A stretch of 64,000 nucleotides of DNA from CAVYGN01 sp963796325 (GCA_963796325.1 CAWCLF010000001.1:930001-994000), one strand, 5' to 3'. Shown: positions 34,649-44,034, numbered from the stretch's first letter. The notes: generated by a model not told the origin, from the letters alone. Program-made: numbers and translations.

Positions 34649-36265
34649 ATGAAAGCTATGGATCTGAAACTTGAAGAGGTAATAGACCTTGCGGAAGGCA
34701 GGCTGGATTTCCATGGAAGAAGGGTGGTTCTGCATTCCATGAACGCTTTTGCAAGGCTCCGTCATGACCTTTTTCTTAATCTCGGAGAAGAAAGCGCGAG
34801 GAGGACGCTGACGCGGTTCGGGTATTATTCCGGCCAGGCCGATGCGGCAGCCATGAAGAGGCTTTTCAGCTGGGACAGCACGGAAGAACTCCTGAAGGCA
34901 GGTCCTGTATTGCATACGCTTATGGGGATTGTTCGCGCTTCAATGACCGTTCTCGAATGGGATGAAAAAACATCCGCGTTTTATTCCGAGATCATATGGC
35001 GAGATTCCGCTGAAGCTGAAGAGCATCTTGAGGAATTCGGAACTTCAGAATATCCCGTCTGCTGGATACTTTCCGGTTATGCAAGCGGGTATGCTTCGTT
35101 CTGCCTGGGCGTCAATATCTACTTCTCCGAAAAAAAATGCAAGGCGGCGGGAAGCCATGAATGTCTGGCCGTGGGGATGGACGAGAAAAGCTGGGGAAAC
35201 GGGCTTAAAACTTTCCATCAATATTTCGAAGCGGAAGATATAAAGGGCAGGGTAATGGAATTGACGGCAGAACTTCAGAAAAAAAACAGGGAGCTTCAAA
35301 GGAACAGGGAAAAACTTCATAGCCTTGAAAGAGCGAACAAGGACTCTTTCATAGAGGTCAGCAGCAAAAGCTTTCAGAAAACCCTTGATATCGCATACAG
35401 GGTTGCGCGATTCGACAGCCCTGTCCTGGTTACGGGCGAAACCGGCACAGGCAAGGAAGTCCTTGCACGCTTTATACACCGCAATTCGAGCCGGTCCGCC
35501 GGCAAGTTCGTTGCCGTAAACTGCGCGTCGCTTCCGGAAACTCTGCTTGAAAGCGAACTGTTCGGCCACAAAGCGGGGGCTTTTACCGGCGCTGTGAGGG
35601 ACCGGACGGGTCTTTTCGAGGAAGCCAATAACGGTACGCTCTTCCTGGATGAGATCGGGGATATAAGCCCGGCAATGCAGAACAGGCTCCTCCGGGTACT
35701 CCAGGAAAAGGAAGTGATCCGGCTGGGGGAAAATACTCCGAGAAAAGTTAACGCAAGGATCATAGCAGCCACGAACCGGAAACTTGCCGACGATGTGGCA
35801 AAGGGAAAATTCCGGGAAGACCTGTACTACCGGATCAGGATCATCGAGATAGAAGTCCCCCCGCTCAGGGAAAGGACTGATGACATATTGCCGCTCGCCC
35901 GATTTTTTATTAAAAAGCTGTTAAAAAAACTTTCGATCGATAAGCTCAATCTTGATGCCGAATGTGTGGATCCGCTCCTTCTTTATTCATGGCCGGGCAA
36001 TGTAAGGGAACTGGAAAACGTCCTTGAAAGGGCGGCGATCCTGGCTTCCGGAGGCATAATCAAACCGGAACACCTCCCTTATTCATTAACTCATCCCGAA
36101 GATGCCGGCGATAAAGGCATGGCCGGCTCCCTTACCCTTGCAGAACTTGAAAAGAAACATATAGAAAGGGTGCTTGAACTTTACGGAGGCAGCCGTTCGA
36201 AAGCCGCCGGGGCCCTCGGGATAAGTCTTACCACTCTCTGGAGGAAGATAAGCGGCAGGCAATGA
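34649..36265 (+). CDS. Sigma-54-dependent activator with XylR_N/V4R sensor domain
   Basis: In this 538-residue protein residues 10-110 resemble XylR_N and 115-180 a V4R domain (YASFCLGVNIYFSEKKCKAAGSHEC), the small-molecule sensor of XylR/DmpR-type activators. A coiled coil leads to an AAA+ domain with Walker A GETGTGKE (near 263), the sigma-54 contact loop GAFTGA (near 310) and Walker B LFLDEIGD. The C-terminus has a Fis-type helix-turn-helix (SKAAGALGISLTTLWRKI). It is divergent from the M20-ackA operon, whose promoter is sigma-54 type, so it very probably activates that operon in response to an unidentified ligand. Confidence 0.92.
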   Translation: MKAMDLKLEEVIDLAEGRLDFHGRRVVLHSMNAFARLRHDLFLNLGEESARRTLTRFGYYSGQADAAAMKRLFSWDSTEELLKAGPVLHTLMGIVRASMTVLEWDEKTSAFYSEIIWRDSAEAEEHLEEFGTSEYPVCWILSGYASGYASFCLGVNIYFSEKKCKAAGSHECLAVGMDEKSWGNGLKTFHQYFEAEDIKGRVMELTAELQKKNRELQRNREKLHSLERANKDSFIEVSSKSFQKTLDIAYRVARFDSPVLVTGETGTGKEVLARFIHRNSSRSAGKFVAVNCASLPETLLESELFGHKAGAFTGAVRDRTGLFEEANNGTLFLDEIGDISPAMQNRLLRVLQEKEVIRLGENTPRKVNARIIAATNRKLADDVAKGKFREDLYYRIRIIEIEVPPLRERTDDILPLARFFIKKLLKKLSIDKLNLDAECVDPLLLYSWPGNVRELENVLERAAILASGGIIKPEHLPYSLTHPEDAGDKGMAGSLTLAELEKKHIERVLELYGGSRSKAAGALGISLTTLWRKISGRQ

Positions 36266-36387
36266 TCACCGCGGGAAGAAAGCCGGTTTTTTTAATTTCG
36301 GCTCGAAAAAAATGAAAACAGATTTGACGGGATTGATGTAAATTTATTATTTTAAAGACTGTTATCAGATCTTTATAGGAGGTAATT

Positions 36388-36798
36388 ATGAAAAAGATCC
36401 TGGTTTTCGGCATCCTTTCGGTATTTTTATTCTTTATCGCTGCAGCAGCTTCGGCGAAGACCTATACCGGCTATGCCGCCGATAATTTATGCTGGTCGGC
36501 CAAAGGGCACGTAGCAGCTGACGGGGCTGACCTGTCGAAAAATCCGGAAAAACACACCGTTATGTGCCTGAAAAACCCGCCATGCGCGGCTTCAGGATAC
36601 GGTCTTCTGATGAAAGGCTCTGACGGCAGCTATTCTTTCACAAAATTCGATGCCAAGGGCAATAAGATGATGGCGGCCCTGCTCAAAGCCACGAAGAGGG
36701 CGAACGGATATTACGTGCAGGTTAAGGGTGTAATGGTTAAAAATATGATGAAGGTTTCCGATATCAAGGAAGCCGAACCTGAAACTGCAATGAAATAG
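36388..36798 (+). CDS. Small secreted cysteine-containing protein of unknown function
   Basis: This 136-residue protein has a clear signal peptide (MKKILVFGILSVFLFFIAAAASA). The mature part reads TYTGYAADNLCW, HTVMCLKNPPCAASGYGLLM, YSFTKFDAKGN and YYVQVKGVMV. Small exported proteins with this layout (G-Y/L-x-D-x-x-C, then C and PC-x-x-SGYG) recur in several phyla, but I know of no assigned function. Three mature cysteines could bind metal or form a disulfide. AGGAGGTAATT precedes the ATG and a terminator-like hairpin follows, so it is probably a single-gene unit. Confidence 0.8.
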   Translation: MKKILVFGILSVFLFFIAAAASAKTYTGYAADNLCWSAKGHVAADGADLSKNPEKHTVMCLKNPPCAASGYGLLMKGSDGSYSFTKFDAKGNKMMAALLKATKRANGYYVQVKGVMVKNMMKVSDIKEAEPETAMK

Positions 36799-36823
36799 GT
36801 TTCTCTTCATAATCATCGGAATT

Positions 36824-36876
36824 GTCCCAAAAACCGTTCTTTTACGAAAACAGTTCAGTTCAAAGGTTTTTGGGAC
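36824..36876 (+). terminator. Probable intrinsic terminator after the small secreted gene
   Basis: GTCCCAAAAACC (36824-36835) and GGTTTTTGGGAC (36865-36876) are perfect 12-bp inverted arms around a 29-base loop, followed by GATTTTTTATT. The loop is long for a terminator, so a different palindromic repeat is possible. Confidence 0.65.
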
Positions 36877-36927
36877 GATTTTTTATTAAACTGACGAATG
36901 ACATTCCCATTTTATTAATAGCAAAGG

Positions 36928-38820
36928 ATGATCCCGGATTATGAGGAGGGAGTTATAAAACTGAATTCCATCCAGACGAAGATCCTTTCATCCCTTTCCG
37001 CAGTATTTCTTATTGCAATAATTCTGATAATAATATTTATCGTCATCGACCTCCGGACAAGCATCCTGGATGAAAATCAGAAGAATGTCAAAGTCAACCT
37101 GGAGTCCCTTATCGTGTCGCTTAAGAATATGATGCTCACAGGTAATGCGCCCGTTCTCGTCGATACTATGAGGGACCTTTCCGAGGAAAAGCTTTATAAA
37201 AAATTCAACATTCTCAGGATGGACGGGACTCTGGCATTCAGCGATTCGAATACCGTTATATCGGTTAACGGGAGGTCGCACAGGGATTTTGAAATATCCG
37301 AGAGGCTTGCCGACGACCGGACAGGAAATGAAAAGGAAAACGACAGCCGGAACATAGCCCTGGTCGCAAGAACGGGAGAATTTATAAAAAAATCCTTTCC
37401 GGCTTTGAATGAAAATGATTATTACCTTCCAATCAAATTCGAAGATTCCTGTGCGCTGTGTCATGACAGGGGGCAGGGATTCAGGGGAGTGGCGCATATA
37501 ACGCTTTCGACAGTTGAAATCAATAATAGAATAGACCTGACGCGCAACATCCTTATCGTTTTTTTCCTCATAACCGGTACTGTAATGCTTATTTTTATTT
37601 TCCTGCTTATTAAAAGGCAGATAATCAACCGGATGCTTTCAATCAGCAGGACCGCCGCTTCGGTAAGCGAAGGTGATTTTACAAAACGTATATCGATTTC
37701 CGGGAGCGATGAGATAGGAAAATTCGCCGATAACCTCAATAACTTTGTCGGGGATCTCTCGGGTGATATCCTGGAAGTCAAACATGCGTCCGAAAAAATT
37801 TACGGCCTGTCGTACGATTCTATAGAACTCACCGAAGGGAAGGTGATGAATAATATAGGCGAAATTGAAAAAAGCATAAACAACATAGACACCCAGACTG
37901 AAAAGACAACTTCCGGAGTAAACGAACTAACCTCGACGGTTGAAGAAATTACAAGGAACCTTGAAAATATCATGAGCAGCATCAACCGCCAGACTGTCGC
38001 CGTGGAAGAATCGTCAAGCTCCATTGAAGAGATTGTCAGGAGCATCGAACGCACTACGGGCTTGTCTAACCAGACGCATAACATATCCAAAGAGCTTAAC
38101 AAAGTGGCGAAGGACGGCGGCGACGCGGTTAAAAACGCCGTAGAGTCCATCCGGGAAGTTTCGGAGTATTCCAAGCAGATAATCAAGATGCTTTCGCTTA
38201 TTTCCAATGTGACGAAAAACACAAATCTTCTTGCAATGAACGCGGCGATAGAAGCCGCGCATGCCGGCGCTTCCGGCAAGGGGTTTGCGATAGTGGCGGA
38301 CGAGATCAGGAATCTTTCGGAGGAAACGGGCAAGAATGCGAGGGATATTGGAGAAGTTGTCAATTCGATCATTTCCAGGATCGATGTTTCGGTAAACCTG
38401 GCTGAAAAGGCCGGGGCCGGCCTGGAAACTATTATGAACTATTCGAGCCAGAGCGCTCAAATCATAGAACAGCTGAATATAAGCATGGAAGAACAGAACC
38501 ATGGAGCAAAAGAAATTCTCAAGGCAATCCAGGAACTTGTACAGGTATCAGAGGAAGTAAAATTATCTATCCATGAACAGAATAAGGCTACGGATGAATT
38601 CGCGGACGCTTTAAAAGGCATCTGCGATCTTGCCTTCAAGAACAAGGACGATGTTAAAATGCATATCAATAACCTTACGAGCCTGATTTCAGCCACCGAG
38701 GAAATAGAAAAAAACATACGCGTCAACCAGGAACTCGCTTCCAACCTGAAATCGCTTATGGATAAATTTAAAACAGGGGAAATCGAAGGCGAAAAGACAA
38801 ATGTCAGGCTGGTGGAATGA
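36928..38820 (+). CDS. Methyl-accepting chemotaxis protein with periplasmic CxxCH haem motif
   Basis: This 630-residue protein has transmembrane helices at about 18-42 and 210-232 flanking a periplasmic sensor. The sensor contains SCALCHDRGQGFRG, a c-type haem attachment motif (C175, C178, H179). A HAMP domain follows, then a long signalling coiled coil with the conserved tip NTNLLAMNAAIEAAHAGASGKGFAIVADEIRNLSEETG. It should steer swimming in response to redox, oxygen or another haem ligand. The start is uncertain: a strong GAGGAGGG lies inside the reading frame at 36943 without a standard start codon after it, so I keep the ATG at 36928. Confidence 0.9.
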   Translation: MIPDYEEGVIKLNSIQTKILSSLSAVFLIAIILIIIFIVIDLRTSILDENQKNVKVNLESLIVSLKNMMLTGNAPVLVDTMRDLSEEKLYKKFNILRMDGTLAFSDSNTVISVNGRSHRDFEISERLADDRTGNEKENDSRNIALVARTGEFIKKSFPALNENDYYLPIKFEDSCALCHDRGQGFRGVAHITLSTVEINNRIDLTRNILIVFFLITGTVMLIFIFLLIKRQIINRMLSISRTAASVSEGDFTKRISISGSDEIGKFADNLNNFVGDLSGDILEVKHASEKIYGLSYDSIELTEGKVMNNIGEIEKSINNIDTQTEKTTSGVNELTSTVEEITRNLENIMSSINRQTVAVEESSSSIEEIVRSIERTTGLSNQTHNISKELNKVAKDGGDAVKNAVESIREVSEYSKQIIKMLSLISNVTKNTNLLAMNAAIEAAHAGASGKGFAIVADEIRNLSEETGKNARDIGEVVNSIISRIDVSVNLAEKAGAGLETIMNYSSQSAQIIEQLNISMEEQNHGAKEILKAIQELVQVSEEVKLSIHEQNKATDEFADALKGICDLAFKNKDDVKMHINNLTSLISATEEIEKNIRVNQELASNLKSLMDKFKTGEIEGEKTNVRLVE

Positions 38821-38955
38821 TTCCCGACGGATAAAACACATTTTCTTTCCAGATGTTCCGGTTTGCCGGTTTGCAGAGCCTTCAAGGACAACCCCCGTTT
38901 AATGCGAGAAACCGTAAAACAGGTTATAATTATTAAAATATTTTGAGGATGTGCC

Positions 38956-39507
38956 ATGTTTAAAACGATAGTATTTGCAGCGGTGGCTGTTCTGCTTTTT
39001 TCAGCATTGCCTGCAAAGGAAACGGGAGGAAAAAAATTGAACAGGATAGCGGTATTCCAGACAAGCATGGGAGACTTCAAAATCGAGCTTTATGAAAACA
39101 AGGTACCGGTGACTGCCGGGAATTTCATAAACCTTGCTCTAAAGGGATTTTATAACGGTCTTATATTCCACAGGGTGATCGATAAATTCATGATCCAGGG
39201 CGGGGATCCTGCCGGTAATGGAACCGGAGGACCAGGCTATGCTATAAAGGATGAATTCGATCCATCCCTGAAACATGACGTCCCCGGGATACTGTCGATG
39301 GCTAATGCGGGGCCCAACACAGGAGGGTCGCAGTTTTTTATTACGCTCGTGCCATGTCCCTGGCTTAACGGCAAGCATGCGGTATTCGGCAAGGTTATCG
39401 AAGGCATGGATGTTGTCGAGGCTATCGGAAAAGTCAAAACCGACCCTGATAATGACAGGCCTCTTAAAGATGTGGTTATAAACAAAATAATTATAACAAA
39501 CAAGTAA
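38956..39507 (+). CDS. Exported cyclophilin-type peptidyl-prolyl isomerase
   Basis: This 183-residue protein has an N-terminal hydrophobic export segment (FKTIVFAAVAVLLFSALPA) followed by a complete cyclophilin domain: VPVTAGNFINLALKGFYNGLIFHRVIDKFMIQGGDP (catalytic R in FHRV), LSMANAGPNTGGSQFFIT and LNGKHAVFGKVIEGMDVV. It should catalyse proline isomerisation during folding in the periplasm. A GAGGATG site precedes the ATG. The MATE gene follows after 28 bp. Confidence 0.92.
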   Translation: MFKTIVFAAVAVLLFSALPAKETGGKKLNRIAVFQTSMGDFKIELYENKVPVTAGNFINLALKGFYNGLIFHRVIDKFMIQGGDPAGNGTGGPGYAIKDEFDPSLKHDVPGILSMANAGPNTGGSQFFITLVPCPWLNGKHAVFGKVIEGMDVVEAIGKVKTDPDNDRPLKDVVINKIIITNK

Positions 39508-39535
39508 GCTTATCCGGGCCCCCGGGTTATAAATC

Positions 39536-40906
39536 ATGCAATCGATTTTAAAATATTTCCGCGGTGAAAGGGAATTTTACGGGACCTTCTTTAAAATTGC
39601 CGTTCCAATAACACTGCAGACTCTTATGGGAGCTTCTTTTAACCTGATAGATAATATCATGGTAGGGCAGCTCGGAGATGTCCCCGTCGCATCGGTAGGA
39701 TTGGCAAACCAGTTTTTTATGATTTTATTTCTTGTCATGCAGGGCGTGGGGGGCAGCACCGCGGTTTTTGTTTCACAATTCAGCGGCAAAAAGGATTATA
39801 AAAGCATAAAGCATTCCCTGGGCATGGGCCTTATATTTTCAATTTCAGCTTCGAGCCTATTTTTGCTGGCAGCGTCATTATTCCCGCAATTTATCATGAA
39901 ATTATTCTCGACCGATCCTCTCGTTATTGAATCGGGTTCTCTATTCCTGGGGATCAGCTGTTTGAGCTATATTCCCCTGACAGTTACTTTCTGTTTCGGT
40001 TCCGCCCTTCGCGGAATTCATGAAGTCTTGATCCCGATGCAGGCCAATATGCTGGGTATTGCGGTGAACACTTCCCTCAATTTCATTTTAATTTTCGGCA
40101 GGTTCGGTTTTCCGGCAATGGGTGTTAAAGGAGCGGCGATAGCGACCGTTACTGCTTCAAGCATCACCCTTATCTTTCTTTTATTGCGGATATATGCTAA
40201 AATGCCCGACCTGTTAAAGGGACTCAAGGATTTTTTATCCATCTCGGGAACTCTATTCCGGAGGTTTACAACCCAGACATTGACGATGATCGGAAAGGAT
40301 CTTATATGGGTTGTGGGCATATCGGTTTATATGGGCATTTATGCCAGGCTGGGGACAGATGTCGCTGCGTCGATGAACATCACAAATATTGTACGCCAGC
40401 TGACCCAGGTGATTTTTATCGGCATAGCTAACGCATGCCAGGTCATGGTCGGGAACAGTCTTGGGATGAATGATAAAAAAAAAGCTGCTGCAAACGCAGG
40501 AAAATTTCTTTTCATTACCCTCGGACTCGCTATTTTCATAGGCATCCTGCTGATTGTTTTAAAGAATATAATACTTTTGCCTTATAAAGTTTCTGAAACC
40601 GTAACGCTTGGCGCTGAAAACGTTTTACTGGTTTACGGCATAGCCCTTATATTTTACATGTACAATATGGTGGCTGTAGTCGGCATTATGAGAAGCGGAG
40701 GGGATAACTTGTTCTGCGCTTTTATGGATACGGTCGCCGTCTGGTTTATCGGACTGCCCCTGGCGCTCCTGTCGGGATTTATTCTGAAATTCAGGATTGA
40801 ATGGGTATTCGCCTTAATATCGGTCCAGGAGATTTTTAAGGCAGTGCTGCTTACCTTACGTTTCAGATCCGGCAGGTGGATCCACAACCTCGTTCATGAC
40901 ATTTAG
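39536..40906 (+). CDS. MATE family efflux transporter
   Basis: This 456-residue protein has twelve hydrophobic segments in two homologous halves. The N-terminal phrase FKIAVPITLQTLMGASFNLIDNIMVGQLGDVPVASVGLANQ is typical of MATE exporters and contains the LxxxxDxxxVG pattern. It exchanges organic cations or drugs for Na+ or H+ across the inner membrane; the substrate is unknown. The ribosome-binding site is weak, so it may depend on the cyclophilin gene just upstream for translation. Confidence 0.92.
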   Translation: MQSILKYFRGEREFYGTFFKIAVPITLQTLMGASFNLIDNIMVGQLGDVPVASVGLANQFFMILFLVMQGVGGSTAVFVSQFSGKKDYKSIKHSLGMGLIFSISASSLFLLAASLFPQFIMKLFSTDPLVIESGSLFLGISCLSYIPLTVTFCFGSALRGIHEVLIPMQANMLGIAVNTSLNFILIFGRFGFPAMGVKGAAIATVTASSITLIFLLLRIYAKMPDLLKGLKDFLSISGTLFRRFTTQTLTMIGKDLIWVVGISVYMGIYARLGTDVAASMNITNIVRQLTQVIFIGIANACQVMVGNSLGMNDKKKAAANAGKFLFITLGLAIFIGILLIVLKNIILLPYKVSETVTLGAENVLLVYGIALIFYMYNMVAVVGIMRSGGDNLFCAFMDTVAVWFIGLPLALLSGFILKFRIEWVFALISVQEIFKAVLLTLRFRSGRWIHNLVHDI

Positions 40907-40922
40907 ATAGTTGACTTTTAAG

Positions 40923-40950
40923 TTGACTTTATGTAAATTTGCTTTATAAT
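40923..40950 (+). promoter_or_regulatory. Sigma-70-type promoter of the TetR-RND operon
   Basis: TTGACT at 40923-40928 and a perfect TATAAT at 40945-40950 are separated by 16 bp. The operator palindrome begins 18 bp after the -10 box. Confidence 0.7.
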
Positions 40951-40967
40951 ATTCAGCTTGAAGATCA

Positions 40968-40983
40968 GACGGACCGGTCCGTC
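40968..40983. promoter_or_regulatory. Palindromic operator of the efflux TetR regulator
   Basis: GACGGACCGGTCCGTC is a perfect 16-bp palindrome just downstream of the -10 box and 13 bp ahead of the TetR start codon, in an otherwise AT-rich region. TetR-type repressors commonly bind such sites to block their own operon. Confidence 0.75.
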
Positions 40984-40996
40984 CGATGGAGTGCGA

Positions 40997-41650
40997 ATGA
41001 CTGTTACCGAAAAAATAATTTCAAAGACGAAGTTTGAAAGGGATATATTGCAGACAGCGCGGAAGGCTTTTGAAACCAACGGTTTCTACAAGACGAACAT
41101 CGAAGATATTGCAAGAACCCTGGATATCGGCAAAGGAACCATTTACAGGCATTTCGGAAATAAGCTCATGCTTTTCCTGTCGGTGGTCCTGTTCCTGCTT
41201 GAAGAGTCGAAGATCCCTCTTGAAAAATTAAATTCTATCGGAACCTTCGAAAATAAAATGGATTATTTTATATCGCAGACGGTAAAGATGACCGAAACTT
41301 CGGGAAATTTTATAAGGGTTTTCCTGGAAGAGCATCTTTTTTTGATAAAAGAGACTTATAAGGATAAGGAAATCCAGAAACATTTCCAATATTTCATCGA
41401 AGCAAGGAAATATTTTATAATGACTCTTAAGGATATTGTCAAACAGGGAATGAACGAGGGGAAGATACCCCGGGACATGGACCCTTTGTTTTCAGCGGAA
41501 CTGGCGATCATGACAATAATGTCCTACCACAAAATGATAAATCCCCTGAACAAACCCGGTGGTAAAAAGCATGAAATCATTATGGACGAAAACAAAGAGC
41601 CCGAGCTTAAAAAATTTGTGCTCAGGGCATTGGGGTATAATGGGTTATAA
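40997..41650 (+). CDS. TetR/AcrR family regulator of the RND efflux operon
   Basis: This 217-residue protein has the DNA-binding domain ILQTARKAFETNGFYKTNIEDIARTLDIGKGTIYRHFGNKLMLF, a textbook TetR helix-turn-helix. The start is placed at the ATG at 40997. An in-frame TTG at 40958 would translate the operator palindrome and has no ribosome-binding site. The TolC gene follows 18 bp after the stop and the pump genes continue, so the regulator is first in the operon it probably represses. The ligand domain gives no hint of inducer. Confidence 0.9.
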   Translation: MTVTEKIISKTKFERDILQTARKAFETNGFYKTNIEDIARTLDIGKGTIYRHFGNKLMLFLSVVLFLLEESKIPLEKLNSIGTFENKMDYFISQTVKMTETSGNFIRVFLEEHLFLIKETYKDKEIQKHFQYFIEARKYFIMTLKDIVKQGMNEGKIPRDMDPLFSAELAIMTIMSYHKMINPLNKPGGKKHEIIMDENKEPELKKFVLRALGYNGL

Positions 41651-41668
41651 TATGAAAGGAGCATACTA

Positions 41669-43039
41669 ATGAAACTTTGGCTGGCGGTTGTTTTGGTTTT
41701 TACATTTGTTATCGCGTATGCCGGAGATATCAGGACGATCACTATCTCCAACGCAGTCGAACTTGCGATGAAATACAACCTGGATCTCAAACAGGCCGAG
41801 AAGGACGTGCTTATAGCCGAAGCCCAATACGGAGAAAGTTTTGCGGATTTCTGGCTGCCCGGAATCAATTTGAGCGGCGGTTACACATTGATCGACCCGC
41901 TGACTGTTTCAAACAGCATCATCAATTCGCCTTCGGGATATTCAATCTACAACGGTTCCCTGGTGCCGACGGGATTCTCCCAGACAACAAATGTTTTCCC
42001 GAATAACTGGTCGGCAGGCGTCACCATCTCCAAGGCGCTTTTCCTGGGTTTCAGGAACCTGAATTCTCTGCAGATCAAACAGATCAATCTCGATCTTGCA
42101 AAGAAAAAATACGACGATGAAAAAGAAGCGATCGTATATGGCGTCGAATCTTCCTTTTACGATCTTATCCTTATAAGGGAGAACATCAAACTTGAGAAGG
42201 ATCTTGACAGGGAACTTTCGAACCAGCTCATTTCCTCGAAGATAAATTATAACGAGGGAAGGTCTTCCCAGTACGATTATGTGAGCGTCCAGGTCTTATA
42301 TATGAATAACCAGCCCAGGCTTATCCAGGCGGAGAACGCCTACCAGGTGGCCCAGGATTCGCTATGCACTGAAATAGGAGTTTCCGACGACGATCTGAGC
42401 AATATCGTTTTTATCGGAGACCTGATGGATTATACAAATATTGTTTTTACAAATACAAATGAAAACGACGTCTTTCTTAAGACCGTATCCAACAGCATAA
42501 CCCTTATATCTCTGGATACTGCCTTGAAAGCCCTGGCATACACGAGGAATATAAACGATGCGAATTACGATCCTTCGGTATCCGCTTTTTTCAGCTACCA
42601 GTATAACGATAAAAGGTATTTCCAGGATACCGTGCAGAAATGGTGGCCGAGCTGGAACCTGGGTTTGCAGCTCAATTACTCCGTAGACAGCTGGATACCT
42701 ATTTCAAGGACTGCGAAAACGGATCAGGAATACGACGAGACGATAAAGAAAACACTCTATTCCCGCGATTCTTACATACTTTCGCTCAGGCTGCAGGTGA
42801 AGACCTTACTGCTTCAATTGAACCAGTCCGTGCAGAATCTCGTGAGCCAGAAGCAGGGCCTTAAGCTTTCCCAGATAGGCCTTTCTATTGCAAACCAGCA
42901 GTTTGCGGCCGGGCAGGTTTCATCACTGGACCTGATCAACGCTGAAACCGCTTACACGCAGGCCTCGGCAAATTACCTGCAGGCTATTTTCGATTATTTT
43001 TCCAGTACACTGGAACTTAAGCGTTTAATGGGTGAATAA
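41669..43039 (+). CDS. TolC-family outer-membrane efflux protein
   Basis: This 456-residue protein has a signal peptide (KLWLAVVLVFTFVIAYA), then two repeats of the outer-membrane factor pattern: ISNAVELAMKYNLDLKQAEKDVLIAEAQYGES and, in the second half, LKLSQIGLSIANQQFAAGQVSSLDLINAETAYTQASANYLQAIFDY. These form the long periplasmic alpha-barrel and outer-membrane beta-barrel of the exit duct. Its end overlaps an upstream GTG of the next frame by 8 bp, but the membrane-fusion protein probably starts at 43059. Confidence 0.92.
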   Translation: MKLWLAVVLVFTFVIAYAGDIRTITISNAVELAMKYNLDLKQAEKDVLIAEAQYGESFADFWLPGINLSGGYTLIDPLTVSNSIINSPSGYSIYNGSLVPTGFSQTTNVFPNNWSAGVTISKALFLGFRNLNSLQIKQINLDLAKKKYDDEKEAIVYGVESSFYDLILIRENIKLEKDLDRELSNQLISSKINYNEGRSSQYDYVSVQVLYMNNQPRLIQAENAYQVAQDSLCTEIGVSDDDLSNIVFIGDLMDYTNIVFTNTNENDVFLKTVSNSITLISLDTALKALAYTRNINDANYDPSVSAFFSYQYNDKRYFQDTVQKWWPSWNLGLQLNYSVDSWIPISRTAKTDQEYDETIKKTLYSRDSYILSLRLQVKTLLLQLNQSVQNLVSQKQGLKLSQIGLSIANQQFAAGQVSSLDLINAETAYTQASANYLQAIFDYFSSTLELKRLMGE

Positions 43040-43058
43040 AAAAAATAAGGAGACTTAT

Positions 43059-43997
43059 ATGGTCAATAAAGCAAACGAAGCGAAAAAATTCAGGAAGAGG
43101 ATCCTGATATATTGTTCTTTAGCATTTTGTGTAATTATATTAGGCGTTGCAGCTTTCAGGATAACTTCCAAGATAATAGAAAACAGCAGGAAAATCGCTC
43201 CCCTGTCATTCCCTGTAGGCTCGATGATCCTGAAAAAGCAGCCTCTGACAAAGACGGTATCCGGGGAAGGGATAGTAGAAGGGGATCCCCAGGTCCTCGT
43301 ATATCCGCAGGTGGGCGGTAAATTCCAGTATAATACTGTGCTTGAAGGCAGTACAGTCGGTTACGACCAGCCCCTTGCTTATATCGACAGGGACATTGTA
43401 GGGCAATCCTATAATCTTGCCCCGGTAAGATCTCCCATTGAAGGGGTCGTTATAAAGCTATACTATATCGACAGGGGAACGCTGGTTACGACCGATAAAC
43501 CGGTCGCCGAAGTTGCGAACTCCAAAAAGATAAAAGTTGAGGTCAATCTCGGAGTCGACGACCTTTTAAAGGTCAGGGAAGGAATGCCTGCAAGCATTTA
43601 TTATGAAAACAACAGGGATATCGGCCTGAAAGCCAGCGTTTACACGGTAACTCCTTTCGTGGAAAGCGAGACCCTTTCCGGCACGGTAACGATAAAATCT
43701 CCCTTAACGAATTCAATGCTGAAGATAGGAATGAGCGTAGTTGTCGACATCATTATAGGAGTGACGAACACCCTTGTCGTCCCGGAAGAATCCGTTATTG
43801 CGAATCTCGATAATATTTATATTTTTGTCAACGATCATGGCAAGGCAAGGCAGGTCAACGTGGTCCGCGGTTTCTCGTATAGCGGAATGGTGGAAGTCAT
43901 CGGGGACCTGAAGGAAGGGGACGAGGTCATTACGGCTGGAGCTTTTAAACTTAACGACGGGGACAATATTAAAACTTCCCTGACGGCAGAACGCTAA
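43059..43997 (+). CDS. RND efflux membrane-fusion (periplasmic adaptor) protein
   Basis: This 312-residue protein has one N-terminal membrane helix (IYCSLAFCVIILGVAAF) and then HlyD/AcrA-type beta-barrel and lipoyl elements: KTVSGEGIVEGDPQVLVYPQVGGK, PVRSPIEGVVIKLYYIDRGTLVTTDKPVAEV, LVVPEESVI and GDLKEGDEVITAGAFKL. The alpha-hairpin between the lipoyl halves is very short, as in adaptors that reach TolC with little coiled coil. The start is the ATG at 43059 behind AAGGAG, in preference to the GTG at 43032 that overlaps tolC. It links the pump and the TolC-like duct. Confidence 0.9.
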   Translation: MVNKANEAKKFRKRILIYCSLAFCVIILGVAAFRITSKIIENSRKIAPLSFPVGSMILKKQPLTKTVSGEGIVEGDPQVLVYPQVGGKFQYNTVLEGSTVGYDQPLAYIDRDIVGQSYNLAPVRSPIEGVVIKLYYIDRGTLVTTDKPVAEVANSKKIKVEVNLGVDDLLKVREGMPASIYYENNRDIGLKASVYTVTPFVESETLSGTVTIKSPLTNSMLKIGMSVVVDIIIGVTNTLVVPEESVIANLDNIYIFVNDHGKARQVNVVRGFSYSGMVEVIGDLKEGDEVITAGAFKLNDGDNIKTSLTAER

Positions 43998-44034
43998 ACC
44001 CTGCCATTTTCAAAAGAAGCCCAGGAGGCAAAAG

